From contig CM074703.1 of assembly GCA_037367355.1 (NCBI GenBank), positions 434,001-498,000 of the forward strand: a DNA stretch of 64,000 bases, written 5' to 3'. The position numbers and the translations under genes are program-made. Positions 11,167-22,200 of this stretch are shown here, one piece after another. The stretch is from Neoscytalidium dimidiatum (Eukaryota > Ascomycota > Dothideomycetes > Botryosphaeriales > Botryosphaeriaceae). The notes under the pieces were generated by a model. That model saw nothing but the letters and a program-made list of their open reading frames with translations. It did not search any database and was not told the DNA's origin. Position 1 is the first letter of the stretch. Each line of letters starts with the position of its first letter.

Positions 11167-12605
11167 TCAGGTGGTGAAGATGGGATGCATAGCGTATACG
11201 GGCGCCTTTGATTCGTCGGCGTCGAAGACCATCAGGTTCTGGATGGGCTGCTCCCGACGACCGATAACGTTGATGACATCTTGCGCCAGTTGACCCCCGA
11301 GGAAGGCCGTGACTGGGGCCAATTCGCTCCCAAGGTTCTGCAGAAATTTGCGCAGAAATTCGCTGGTCAACGTCTCGATCGGCAGTTGAAGCTCCTTGTG
11401 CTTGTCCGTGGCCAGCGCGGTGAAGAGTTGCAAGTCGGCTGGGGTGTGAGAGGGATTCCGGCCATTGACCTTCTGGAACTCCCATAAAGCGCGCATGCAC
11501 GTGAGGAGAGGTGTCACCTGGCGAAGCCTGCGACGGTTACCCTGGTACTCGGGCGGAAGGGGGGAGGTGTTGGCGAGGAGCAGCGGCGAATAGATCTCGC
11601 GCTTGGTGACAAGCTCGACGCGCTTGCCGTTCTCGACGCCCTTGTCGGAGAAGCCGATGATGGAGCGGGTTGCAGACTCCTGCTTCAACGTCGTGGCTAT
11701 GTTGGACTTCTCGCGTTCGATGACGTAGTCGTGCTGGATTAGATCCGCAAAGATGTAGCCGTACATGCCGTGGGCGCCGGCGGCATAGAAGGGCCTTTGC
11801 GATAGCCTGGTGGATGCATCGATGGTGGAGAGCGTGGTGAAGTCCAGGTCCGTCGCTATGACAATGTCAAAGGGCTGGTAGAACTCGGGCACTTTGGTGC
11901 TGATGTCGGAAGTGTCGATCATGATGGCGACGCGGGGATTAAGCTTCTGGATGTTTGGGGCGGCAGCTTTGGCGCGCTGTGAGGTGTCAGATGGTATCAT
12001 GCATCGGCGATCTGTCGACTCACGTTCTTCCCCACGTCGTCCTGGGCGATGAAGAATTGGGAGCCAAGGTCGTCTTCAGTGACGAGCTCGTGGTCGACGA
12101 TGGTCAGCGACTTGATGCCGGCGAGCACGAGGTTCTTGGCGACCTCGTTTGCCAGGGCCTTGATGGAGACGAGCAGGACGTTTGCGGAGCGAAGTCTGAG
12201 CGAGTCAGGGCTCTGCGTGCGCAGTGCGTGGCACGGGCGGCGGGCTCACCTCTCCTGGGCCTGGACGCCCCAAAGGCGGATCTGCCTGTCGTAGAGGGCA
12301 ATCTCGTCTGGAGCGACGGTCAGCGGGCGGAGAGCAGGTTTGATAGCGCGGCAACGTCATATCGCGGACGGTGACAGGCGCGCGCGCGGGGTGCACGAGT
12401 GGAGTCCGCGGCGACGACAGAAAGACGGGGTGGCGGGCAAGCGGAGACGGTGTGGACAGAGGACAATGGGCAGAGGCGCACCGGGACTGATGGTCTGGGA
12501 CTGGGCGATGGAGGCCACCGCTTCGCCGGCCGGGTCTTCGGCAGGAAGCGCGCCGTTGAGGACGGGCAGGGTGACGGGCAAGCCGGCAGCAACGGGATTA
12601 GCCAT
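11167..12605 (-). CDS. AOS1: SUMO-activating enzyme subunit Aos1
   Basis: Four exons: 12605-12482, 12307-12250, 12195-12024 and 11976-11167, with introns of 174, 54 and 47 nt; all phases match; about 387 residues. Aos1 pairs with Uba2 to form the SUMO E1, which adenylates SUMO and passes it to Uba2 and then Ubc9, mainly in the nucleus. Seen: DEIALYDRQIRLWGVQAQE, the hallmark of the E1 N-terminal fold, then RLRSANVLLVSIKALANE and KSLTIVDHELVTEDDLG. The C-terminal part has LGSELAPVTAFLGGQLAQD and VINVIGRREQPIQN, which match Aos1 more closely than the NEDD8 subunit. The first intron has a GTGCGC donor and is long for this window. The gene is divergent from the unknown gene at 13128. Confidence 0.9.
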
Positions 12606-13127
12606 GCCTGCGTGGAGCAGACGGACGGATGGGCGGGCGGGCAGTCGGGGAATTTTTGGAGGGCTGAGGACTGGCGGGCTGGCGGGCGGGCGTGGGCTGG
12701 AGGTGGCTTTATAGAATGGTGGATGTTCCTGAGGGCCTGCAAGGCGGGCGGGCGCTACGCCGGCTGCGGCTCGCCCGGCGCTGATCGCCTCGCGTGCCGT
12801 AGAGCCTGGCGCCCCGGGGGCCCGGGGGCCTGGCGGCCTGTACTGAGTACTGCTGTGTGCTGCCCACGGCCTGTGCAGCGGGGCCCGGCTGCAACTCCGC
12901 CGACCGACGACGTAGGTGCTGTCCGTCCGTCTCGCCAATCCAGCGGCCACCCTACGCCTTCTCCCGGCTTCTCCACTCCACCATTCCACTCCACCTGCAC
13001 TCCATTCCCCTTTCCGTGTGCGCGCGAATCCCGTCCCGCACGCCGTCGCACGCCGCCCGCCCCCCGGGTCCGACCAGCTGCGCCGTGACTCGCTCCTCAT
13101 CCGCGCGCAGCCTCGCAGCGCTGTGAC
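12606..13127. other. Divergent promoter region (AOS1 / unknown gene)
   Basis: A 522-bp, very GC-rich and CG-dense gap between divergent genes. Its long open frames in several phases are explained by base composition, not coding content. Confidence 0.5.
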
Positions 13128-15037
13128 ATGACGCGCCGCCCCATCCCGGTCCCTTTGTCCAGCACCACCAGCACCACCACCAGCACCGCCATCATCATGT
13201 CAGGTCCGCAGTACAACTTCGACTTTCCGCCCGCTACCCAGCAGCCATCGGCCGACCAGGACTCGTCCAATCTGCCCGCCCGCCTGCAGCACATCCGCCA
13301 GGCCCTCCAGCGCGAGCGTGAACAGCAGCGCGCCGAGAACGAGGTCGCCGCTTCGGAGCGCCGCAGCCGTCTGTCCGACCCCAACGCCCCTCCCATGCCT
13401 CGCCGCAGCCGCCGCGGTCCTCGCGCCCCGAGCAGAGCCCACGGCCTGCTTGACGATCAGCCCCGCCGCCAGCGCTCTCCCCCTCGCCCGTCCCAGTCCG
13501 ATCCCCCGGCCTCGGCGATCCGCAACAGACCTCATGCCGAGCCCAGCCAGCGCTTCAGTGCTCTGCGCCGTGCACGCCAGCAGCGCGAGCAGCGCGAGCA
13601 GAGCACCAACCCCATGTCCGAGCTCACGGAGCTGGAGCGTGCCGGCGAGCGCCTCGCTGAGATAAGCCAGAGCATCTCTCAGCTGATTGGTCCTAACAAC
13701 CTCTCCAATTCAGAGCTGTTGCGCCTGGAGTTCGGCAGCGCCAGGGACGAGCCAGCGGAACGCAGGAGCTTCAAGCGGAGGAAGCTGGATCGCGATGATG
13801 CCTCCACCATACACAGTACCAGATACGGCCACTTTGGTGAAGTCGTGCCAGGTCGCCTGAGAATGGAGATTGTCAGCTGTGATGGTGGCGAGTACAGCGA
13901 CAACTCGGGCGATCTGCATAGGGTGGAGAATGCCCTGAAGAATGATGCCAGCGTCTACTGCACTAAGAGGTCGCACTGCAACATGATTTTGAGACACCAG
14001 GGGGAATCTCCCTTCTCTTTGGACAAGATTGTAATCAAGGCGCCCGAGCGGGGCTTTACAGCTCCGTATGTCGACTCTGACGAAGAAACTTTGTTGGAGG
14101 CTGCTGACAAGAATGCTACAACCAGCGTGCAGGAAGGAATGATTTTCTTGTCCATGGACTCGGAGTCCCTTATAACCGGTACTGCTCCCTATCAGATTGA
14201 CTACGGCGCCGGGTCCTCCGCTTCCTCCCGGGCATCGAGCACATCTTCGTCCTCGTCCCGCCGCCCCGAGCGCATCTCGCTTCTCGAAAGCCTCCACGAT
14301 CCCGAAGTCCTCGCAGGCATGGCCCGCCGCCACGATTTGCGAGACCGGCTCGATCAACAGGTGAGAGAGGACCGGGAGGCAAGATTCGCGCGTCTGTTGC
14401 GCATGCGGCGTCGGCTGGAGTCGAGACAGCATCGGGATGCCAACAGCGACAACTGCGATTATTCAGAGACCGGTGATAGGCCCGTCATCGTCTCGCCGAC
14501 CGCTCCCACACCCCCTCCCCCGCTTCAAGGCCTCCATGTCACGCAAGAAGAAGACGATCAGTCGAGCGAATCCGAACCAGACCAGCCGAGCGCGTCGATC
14601 ATGGCCGATCGACTGAGAAGGGATAGCCGCTGGCGTGCCGAGTCCGAGGAGGAAGACTACGATGATGAGATGCGTAACGTGAATCATCTTTTTTGGGCGC
14701 GGAGAACGGACGCTGGTATCATTCGCTCTGCACGTAGGAGTGCTCCTAGCAAGATTGAGGCGGAGGAATCTGCAATAGCAGATGGCGAGGTCTTAGCTCC
14801 GCATGCGAGATTCTTCATGCAGAAGAACAAGAGCAAGATTACCATTAGATTTGATCCGCCAGTGTAAGTCTTCGCTCATATAAGATTGACCTCGCTCAGC
14901 TGACAGCCCATAGATCCGGCAAGTTCATCTTACTCAAGCTTTGGAGCCCTTCTAAGCATGGCAACATCGACATTCAGAATATTGCCGTCCACGGCTTTGC
15001 TGGCCCCCGTTCTTTCCCGGCAATCGACTTGCGATAG
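13128..15037 (+). CDS. Conserved fungal protein of unknown function, split folded domain
   Basis: Two exons: 13128-14863 and 14914-15037, with a 50-nt intron (GTAAGT...CATAG). The splice joins GT to A in one codon and gives about 619 residues. A second ATG at 13197 (MSGPQYNFDFPP) may be the true start, since the residues before it are Ser/Thr low-complexity. Residues to about 200 are Arg/Gln/Pro-rich and probably disordered. An ordered block follows at about 283-342 (CNMILRHQGESPFSLDKIV, IKAPERGFTAP, VQEGMIFLSM). A long acidic/Ser/Arg insert then leads to a C-terminal block encoded by exon 2 (SGKFILLKLWSP, GNIDIQNIAVHGFAGPRSF). The last block is reminiscent of discoidin/Doc1-like beta-sandwich strands; that is inference. 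Basic clusters (FKRRKLD) suggest nuclear location. No known function is claimed. Confidence 0.75.
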
Positions 15038-15650
15038 ATGGTATCTGCGGTGCACGGTTTACACGAATGCATGGGAAGGCGTTGGGATCTGATTTTCCAA
15101 GGACGGATAAGGGAAGGGACACGGCCTGATACCCGGCAGTCATCGTGAGTACAACAATCTGCATGGAATGTAGAACACGTTGGGACTTTGGTATTATTAT
15201 CCTTCGGCAGACAGAGGGAACTCGGGATATCAGATCTGTGCGAATGTTCTTCCAAAGCTGGGCTCTTCTCCGGGATCGGTCCCAAAAGTGTTGCAAGGCA
15301 TGATCATCTCACCAGCTGTTGTGGCAGTTGGGCGGATGAAAATGCCCAAGAAAATTGATGATAATAACGTCCATATTTTCCCTTCGAACCCACACGCGCA
15401 CCTTTTCTTGCTGTTGCAACGTTACGCACGTGCAGTCGTCCCGTGGCACACATCAAGAAAGTGGTCTACACATTCGGTCAATGGCGTCTCGGTGTAAGAA
15501 CACCGTGATCGTTACAATCTACCGGGAAGGGACTCACTGAGCCGTCGCACGTTACTTTGCCGCATGAACAAGGAATTGCTTCGTCCTAGGAGAGATGTTA
15601 ATGGATCAGAACATTGAAAATTTCCAGTGCCCCCCCCCTTTTTTTTTTTT
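15038..15650. other. Convergent intergenic region
   Basis: A 3'-to-3' gap. It ends with a C9/T13 homopolymer junction at about 15630-15651, immediately beyond the stop codon of the minus-strand gene. No gene seen. Confidence 0.55.
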
Positions 15651-16785
15651 TCAACCCTTCTCCTTTCCCCCCAATATTCCATGGCCTTTCTCCATCAAAT
15701 CTACCGATTGATTCTTCGACCGACCCTTTTCTGCCCCTTTCCTCCTCTTTGCGCAACATCCCCACTGACAACATATCCTCTTAGCGTCCTTCCTCAGCTC
15801 TTCAACGAATTCCCCCCACTCCGGCCTCCCCTCCAGCAGCCACGCCACCAACCCAAGTACACCCAGACCCAGCAGCGCCTTCGTGAAGACCACGCCTGCA
15901 ACCCACACGCCACAGCACCCGTCTTTGATCAGCCTGGCCATCAAGAAGCACATGGGGAACAACCACCCGAATACCTTCGCCCTGAAGTCGAACGTCGGGC
16001 TCGGGCTCCAGCTCAGCGGCGGGGCGCTCGCGATGATCTCGTGGTTGGGAATCTCGCTGTGCACGACGTTGACGGTCAGGAGGGGCCGCACGCCGCGCGG
16101 AGGCAGCCACCGGCGCTCCCAGCTGTCGCCGTCCGGCCAGATCTCCATCGGGCCGCCGCCGCTGGCCGACCACGACGCGCGCAGCGTCAGGACCGTGGTC
16201 TCGGGCCGCAGCCGCCACGAGAGCAGCGTCGCGTCGGCCGGGTGGAACCAGGGCGGGAAGGGGAAGGCCGAGGAAGGGTCGCCGACGGGAGCGGTGATGG
16301 GGATGGGCGCCGAGAAGCGCTCGAGCGCGTTGGCGTTCTGGATGGCGATGCGTTGTTGGTTGTTGATGATGAGATATTGCCGGGCCGAGTCAATCGTGAA
16401 CGACAGGGCAAAGTGACTAGCATTTACGTATTAGCACTGGAAATGGGGAGCTTCCGGGGGTTCATGGTTACCGGCGATCAAGGGCGTGAGCGAGGGCGAT
16501 GGATGGGTGTTGTGGCCCGGCGGCAGGCGATGGAGAGGGCGGGAAGAAGCGCGCGGTCCTGTTGGCAAGAATGGTCAACGGGCTTCGGGCAGGAAAGGGA
16601 AGGGCGAGAAGGATATACTCATATATTCGGGTGAATTCTTTGTGTTCGTTGAGCAACTTCGAGGGTAGTGTGATGCAGTCATCATCATGGGCTGGAGAAG
16701 GTAGGAAGAGCCATATCAATGTGAGGCCTGAGGATATGCAATTGTTAACATCTACAGCATTCGAGGCTTGGCATACGCGAGACAT
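15651..16785 (-). CDS. Candidate protein of unknown function with C-terminal membrane segments
   Basis: Best model: exon 16785-16472 and exon 16416-15651, with a 55-nt intron (GTAACC donor, GCTAATAC branch-like sequence, GCTAG acceptor); phases match; about 359 residues. The second exon is the convincing part: FTIDSARQYLIINNQQRIA, a Pro-rich stretch, then RRWLPPRGVRPLLTVNVVHSE. Two hydrophobic stretches follow (VFGWLFPMCFLMARLI and GVVFTKALLGLGVLGLVAWLL) before a basic tail. I do not recognise the family. The 5' end is insecure: the N-terminal 70 residues look poorly coding, and the true start may lie in another exon upstream. It could be a membrane-anchored protein with an N-terminal beta-rich domain, but no function is claimed. 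Confidence 0.5.
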
Positions 16786-19230
16786 TACCCATCCAAAAGG
16801 TAAAGAAGAAGTACACCAGCCGCATTAGCCACGTCTTCCTCCGCGTCATCCTGCTGCGTGTTTGGGAGAGAGGCGAGGGTGCGAAGGGAAGAAACCTCAT
16901 GGAGGGTCCGATATCGAGGAAGCGGACGCAAAGGAGGGACGGAGGCAGGAGAGTGAAAGATATTCGGAAACAGCCATGACTTTAGGGGGAAGAGAGCGCT
17001 TGAACTGACTGATGGGCATACAATCCACCATGCATACGAGTTTCTCTCGGCATCCGCGTCGGTGCGGGAGCGGGACATGCGGGCGATCATTGACCCTCAT
17101 GCAGCCCTGACAGCGAGCCCACGATTCAGCCTGCGCAGAGCTCGAGCGGGGGACCCGGCGCCGCCGCAGCCTCACGTGCCGGGGATATAAATGGGAGCAT
17201 GGCCAATTACCGGAAACGAGTCCGCCCTCTGAGATCGCCGGATCAAAGGCCATGATCAGCTCGCCTTCGGTTAGCTCAGAGCGCGCAACTCCTATCTTGT
17301 CTCTCGCCCCCCAGCTTCTTTCCCTTCCGTCATTGTCCTGTCATTGTACGCAACCCAGCAGTGCATTGTTGCAACGCACGGCATTGCTTCCAAGAGATTG
17401 CAGGCATCCTGACCGTGGCGGAATTTTAGCTCCTCTCAGCGGGCAGCGATACCCAATTCCCGGCACCCGAACGGCAGGACACTCAGATTGATGATTGCAG
17501 CGGCCAACCATGTCTCAACGGCCCGTCAATATGTGGGGCAATGAGAAACTGAACAGCTGGAACCCGTTGTCTGGCCCTTGCCATCCGATTACAATCCGGT
17601 CCGTCAACCGCCCTGCTGTGTGCGTGGGGCTCTTCTACCGCACACCGGGACAGCTGCCGGTTGTGTCACGAATCTGTCACGGAAAGACGACACAAAGCCG
17701 GCTTACCGGCGCGTGCGTTCGCCGTGCGATGGCAAAAGCATCAAGGATCTTCCATTGCTTGCTATCTGCGATGCTTTATCGGGGCTACTTCTCGCCAAAA
17801 CTCTGTGAGGAATTGGCAGGAAGCCTGAAACAAACCACCGCCCATCAGCGCCAGTAACTTCCCGCCAACGAGGTTCTGCCGAATCTGTCCAAGCCTTGAG
17901 ACGAAGAGGCATCCCGATGCGGTTACTGGCCATTCGGTATTGATGAGCTAAGGTCTGGAAATTATCCAAAACAGTAGGGAGCAAGGCGAGGCACAGGCAT
18001 CCATGTCGCTGTGATTTCGTTCAGGCGGCACCTGTGCTCATCTGAGAGCGTTTCCCTCCAGCCTCCTCGTGATGCGCGTCTGCTTTCTGTTTCCTGCTAC
18101 CAGCTTGGGTAGGATAAGCGCGGCAAAGCAATATTTCGAACAATTCATGATTCTTAATTTCCGTCTTAATTCGATGAAAAGCCCCTCAGCGTTACAGTGC
18201 TCACTCTGGCAAGAGAACAAAGATAGATAGAAGTCCTACTAGCTCTGAAAAGGCAGGCGTCTGTGTCGAAACTTGGCTATTAACAAGGGTTCATGTTCTT
18301 GCATCTTGGCTCCTCACAAAGCACTCAAGAGCAACCGAAAGACCGACAGCGTTTTGAAGAACGACCAGTGTAATGGGAAATTGCTGCACCCTGAACGCGT
18401 AGACTTTCATGGATCCAAGCCTCAACAACCTATGGGCCAAAAGAGGCCACGTACTGGTTAACGATGTGCTTCAACTTGCAACATCAATTGCCTCATTCAT
18501 TACGGCTCGTAGACGGTGGGAAAAAAAAGCCCTCTGAGCGATGATAGCTCAGAGTCTAGTGACGGTTACGTACGACCGGACATGACTGTTGAAAGATAAT
18601 TGGGATATCTTCACCTGGACAGCTGGTTCACCTATCTACATGAAGATATGCTGACAATTGTAGCATCACAGGAGCATCTCTTGTCAATTGTGTGCAAGAT
18701 GTCTCGAAAATCTTTCATCAGTCCATATTCTCTGTGGGGCGCGGTACTTTCAAATATCTCCGCTAATTCCTTCTTAACCTTGGACGAGTGCTACCCATGT
18801 TCTGCATAATTCTCCGAGCCTCGCAACGCCCCATCCAACCTCACAAAACCCTCACCAAACCTTCTAAACCATCCCTCCGAATTTGAGCAGAACGCCAGTC
18901 GCTATGCATATCAAGTGTCTCCACCCAGTGCTTCGACTAAATCAGAAAGAAAGAAAAGAAGTCGTAGCTCGACTCTGCTCGAAAGAAAAGTATTGTATGA
19001 TACCGCTTGCTGGAACACGCTGTACTTGCTGTAGGGTCCTTAAACAGGTAGAAGCATGAGCTGGAAAACTAACCCCGTGATCGCTATGGCCAATTGCACT
19101 GAACCCCTGAAGCCCGCGAAGAGTACTCACCGCGTCAATGGAAGAAGAAGGGAGGAGCTGATGTGGCGATCGATGGTTGGGTTGCGGATTGCATGTAACT
19201 GAATGAGGGACCGTAGGAGTCTTGGTATTT
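16786..19230. other. 2.4-kb region without recognised gene
   Basis: Neither strand shows an open frame with family similarity, convincing splice pairs or RNA signatures. It becomes AT-richer from about 17.9 kb. A GGATATAAATGG TATA-like sequence lies at about 17183 on the plus strand but leads to no supported gene. The right end should hold the SAC3 3' UTR. It may contain exons of lineage-specific or non-coding transcripts that cannot be recognised here. Confidence 0.5.
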
Positions 19231-22200
19231 TCAGAGCTCGATCGCATCTTCGACGCTGTTTCCCTGATCCTTGTACCTGCTATTCGGTGTAGCACCACGA
19301 TCATCGCTGCCCTCCCCACTCGGGCTCTCTTCCGAGTCAAAGTTCTCATCGTCATCACCGATAATTTCCGAAGACTCTTCTTCCGAATCTTCATTATCCT
19401 CCTCGTCTTCTTCTTCCTCCTCCTCCTCCTCCTCCTCCTCCTCAAAATCTTCCTCTTCGTTCGCTTCTTCCCGTCCCTCCTGTCCATCATTTCCCTCTTC
19501 GTTCAACAATGCAGGGTCCGCCTCCTCATCATCCATCATGTCGACGGTCTCAAAGCCCTGCGCATACTGATACTGCTCCTCAAATTGGCTGTCAAACTCT
19601 TCATGTTGGCCATAGTGAGGACCGAATTCGTCCGTGACGGATTGGGACGTCTCGTCGGCCTCCTCGTCGTCTTCCATCTGAGAAGGAATCTCCTTGCTTT
19701 TGACTGGGATTTCACTGGGGGCCAATTCGTTGGCGTCGTCATGATCATCGTCAGATGAGAGGATCATGATCTCATCGCCTTGTATCGCTGCGCCATTAGG
19801 GGTTGGTTGATCAAACACCTGCTTAGTGAATGGGTGGTTGTCAGGGATGACAGAAGTTGTCGATTGATAATCCCGGTGCTGGGCTCCCAGTTGATTGCTT
19901 GCACCCAGAGCGAAGCCCGAGAGGGTACGAGAAGAGCCATCCTGGCTGTCAAACGGCTGAGAGGAGGGAATCTGCTGAGCGAAGGCCTGAGCCCTGGCAG
20001 AGTCGACGGCTTTTCCCTTCCCTTTATCCTTGTTCGGAAGCCAGCGAGCACCACCATATTCCGAACGGGGTAGGAACTTGCTATCACGGCTCCAGTACTT
20101 CGGCAGGCTTGAGGAGCTTGCCTGCGCCCCTGAAAAATTGGATGCGCGGAAAGCGCTGTACGACCGAGCAAGAGGATCAGTATACGCGGGCTCAGAAGCC
20201 TCCCGTTCCAGCTCCTCGCGTGTGCTGCGTAGGAAATCTTCTCCCTCGGTGATCATCTTCCTGATGTTGCGGAATTTGATCAGAAGAGGATCGGTACTGT
20301 CTCCATCTTGGCCTTCTTTGTCACGAGCACTCGGAGTACTAGTCACCACGCTGGCAAGGCGGCCCTTGCCAGAAGGGGTGCGGCTTTGACTGAGACGGTA
20401 GCCATCATGGCTAATCAAGCCCATCCTCTTCTTCCTCTCTGGAGGTGATACCGGTTGGTCGTCCCCAGAAGAAAGAATAGCTTCATCGTTATCGTCAAAT
20501 TCCCTGTAACGTTTCCTGCTCCTCTTGTCGCCATAAATGTCTTCATAATTGATACCGAGAGCCTTGAGCCTGAAGTAATCGGTCTGGGTGGTGCTTATAC
20601 GGCCAGTGTAGGTGCTTTCCTTGGGAATGAGCGGATCTCCAGAAAGAAATGTTGCGCGGTACCGTTGAGGCGGCTGTATAGGGACCTTCCTCGACTTGCT
20701 GACGCGGGAATCTTCGTTGTTAGGCCCGAGGATCTCAGACTGCAAGCTACTGCGACGGCTGCCGGTGCTCCTGAGGGCTCCAGACATCATGTACGATTCC
20801 TTCTGCGAACTCGTTGGGCGACGCTTCATATCCCTCTGGACGATATCGTTTACACCGATGCTGGAGCTGAACGAATCACGAAAGCCTCCATTTCCGTGCG
20901 AGCCGTTGCTCGCGGCCAATCTCCTCATGCTCGCACCCATGCTGTCCTTGAAGCCACGAATATCCGCTTCAATCCCAGCTTCGCCTCTACGGGAGGAAGC
21001 TGCGTTCAGCGCGTCCCGACGAGCCTTTCTCCTCTCACGCCCACGACGCCTGAGCTTCTCCGACCACCAAATGCTTCTCCATTTCTGGCCGTACTTGACC
21101 GCGAGCTTGCTCGCACGGAACTCGTCTGCTATTTGATAACTCTGTTCATCCTCGAATTCCTGCATGGTGTCAAGAACAATCTTCTGTGCCATATGCTCGA
21201 TGAATTGAGTGAGGAGACCCGCCTTGGGTTCCAATACTAGGCTTTCGGTGATGTTGTCAATGGTTTGATTGGCGACTTTCTCCCTGCGGGCTGCTTCACG
21301 CGCAACCGCGGCAGGATCGGGTTGAAGAGCTTCCTTGGGCGTGGGTGCTGCAGGTGTAGCTGGGGCGAGGCTGGAAGCGGGAGTGAAACTAGGTGCTGTT
21401 GAGACTAAGCTGGAGGTTGGGGTGGAACTTTGCTGTTGGGCGGCTGCAGAATCCGTCTTCTGCTGTGGCGGCTCTAATGGTTGGGTGGCAGGATGTGCTC
21501 CGAGTGAGAATAGAGGTGCCGCTTGTGAGGTCGACTGGCCGATAGAGGAGGAGGTAGAAAATTTCGAAGGGTTGAAAGCACCAAGTGAGGGCTGATCAGC
21601 CTGTTGCATGCCGTGTGGAATGAAAGATCCTGTAGAAGCTGCGTCTTGCGTAGGCTTTGGTGGAAATCGCGCAGGAGTAGCACTGGAAACTGGTGCGGGG
21701 GTGAAGCCAAAAGGGGATTTCTTCTCTTCAGTGCCTTGCGATCCAGTAGAGGACGCCGGAGTGGAGAAAGGAAATGGGTTGCTTTCTGGGACGACCGTAG
21801 GTGTGGTTGCAGGGACAGAGCTAGTTGTTGCAATAGGCGGAAAGCCGAAAATGCTACTGTCGGACGGTGTGAGCGGTGGTGCAACCTCCTTTCTCACATC
21901 CTCCGCTGACGTGGTTTTAACTGGAGGGAAACCAAAAACGCTGGGCGGTGCTGCCGATGCCGGCTGTTTGCCATTCTTGCGAGAGAATGCGACAGGCGCC
22001 GCGGAAGGAAAGAGCGACGGAGTCGCCGCGGGAGTCGATGACGTCATGCCTCCGAATACTGCGGGCTTCGGTGGTGAGCCCGGGGGCGTATCACTTGGCC
22101 GCTCGAAAGAGGTAGTAGGAGTAGTCGACTTCTGTCCTTGAGAAGGCTGACTGAAGGCTGAAAAGGTTGTCGTCTGCTCAGGAGGCTGGAAAGGCGATTG

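Noticed and set aside
9733..16785. Possible secondary-metabolite cluster around the PhyH dioxygenase
   Set aside because: Neighbours are Pbn1, Aos1 and unknown genes; no polyketide synthase, NRPS, terpene cyclase, P450 or pathway regulator is present.
17178..17260. TATA-like GGATATAAATGG suggesting a plus-strand promoter
   Set aside because: No supported plus-strand gene follows within 2 kb.
18535..18650. Box C/D-like snoRNA signals (GATGATA and a later CTGA)
   Set aside because: The C box deviates from the consensus, no terminal stem is present and spacing is arbitrary.
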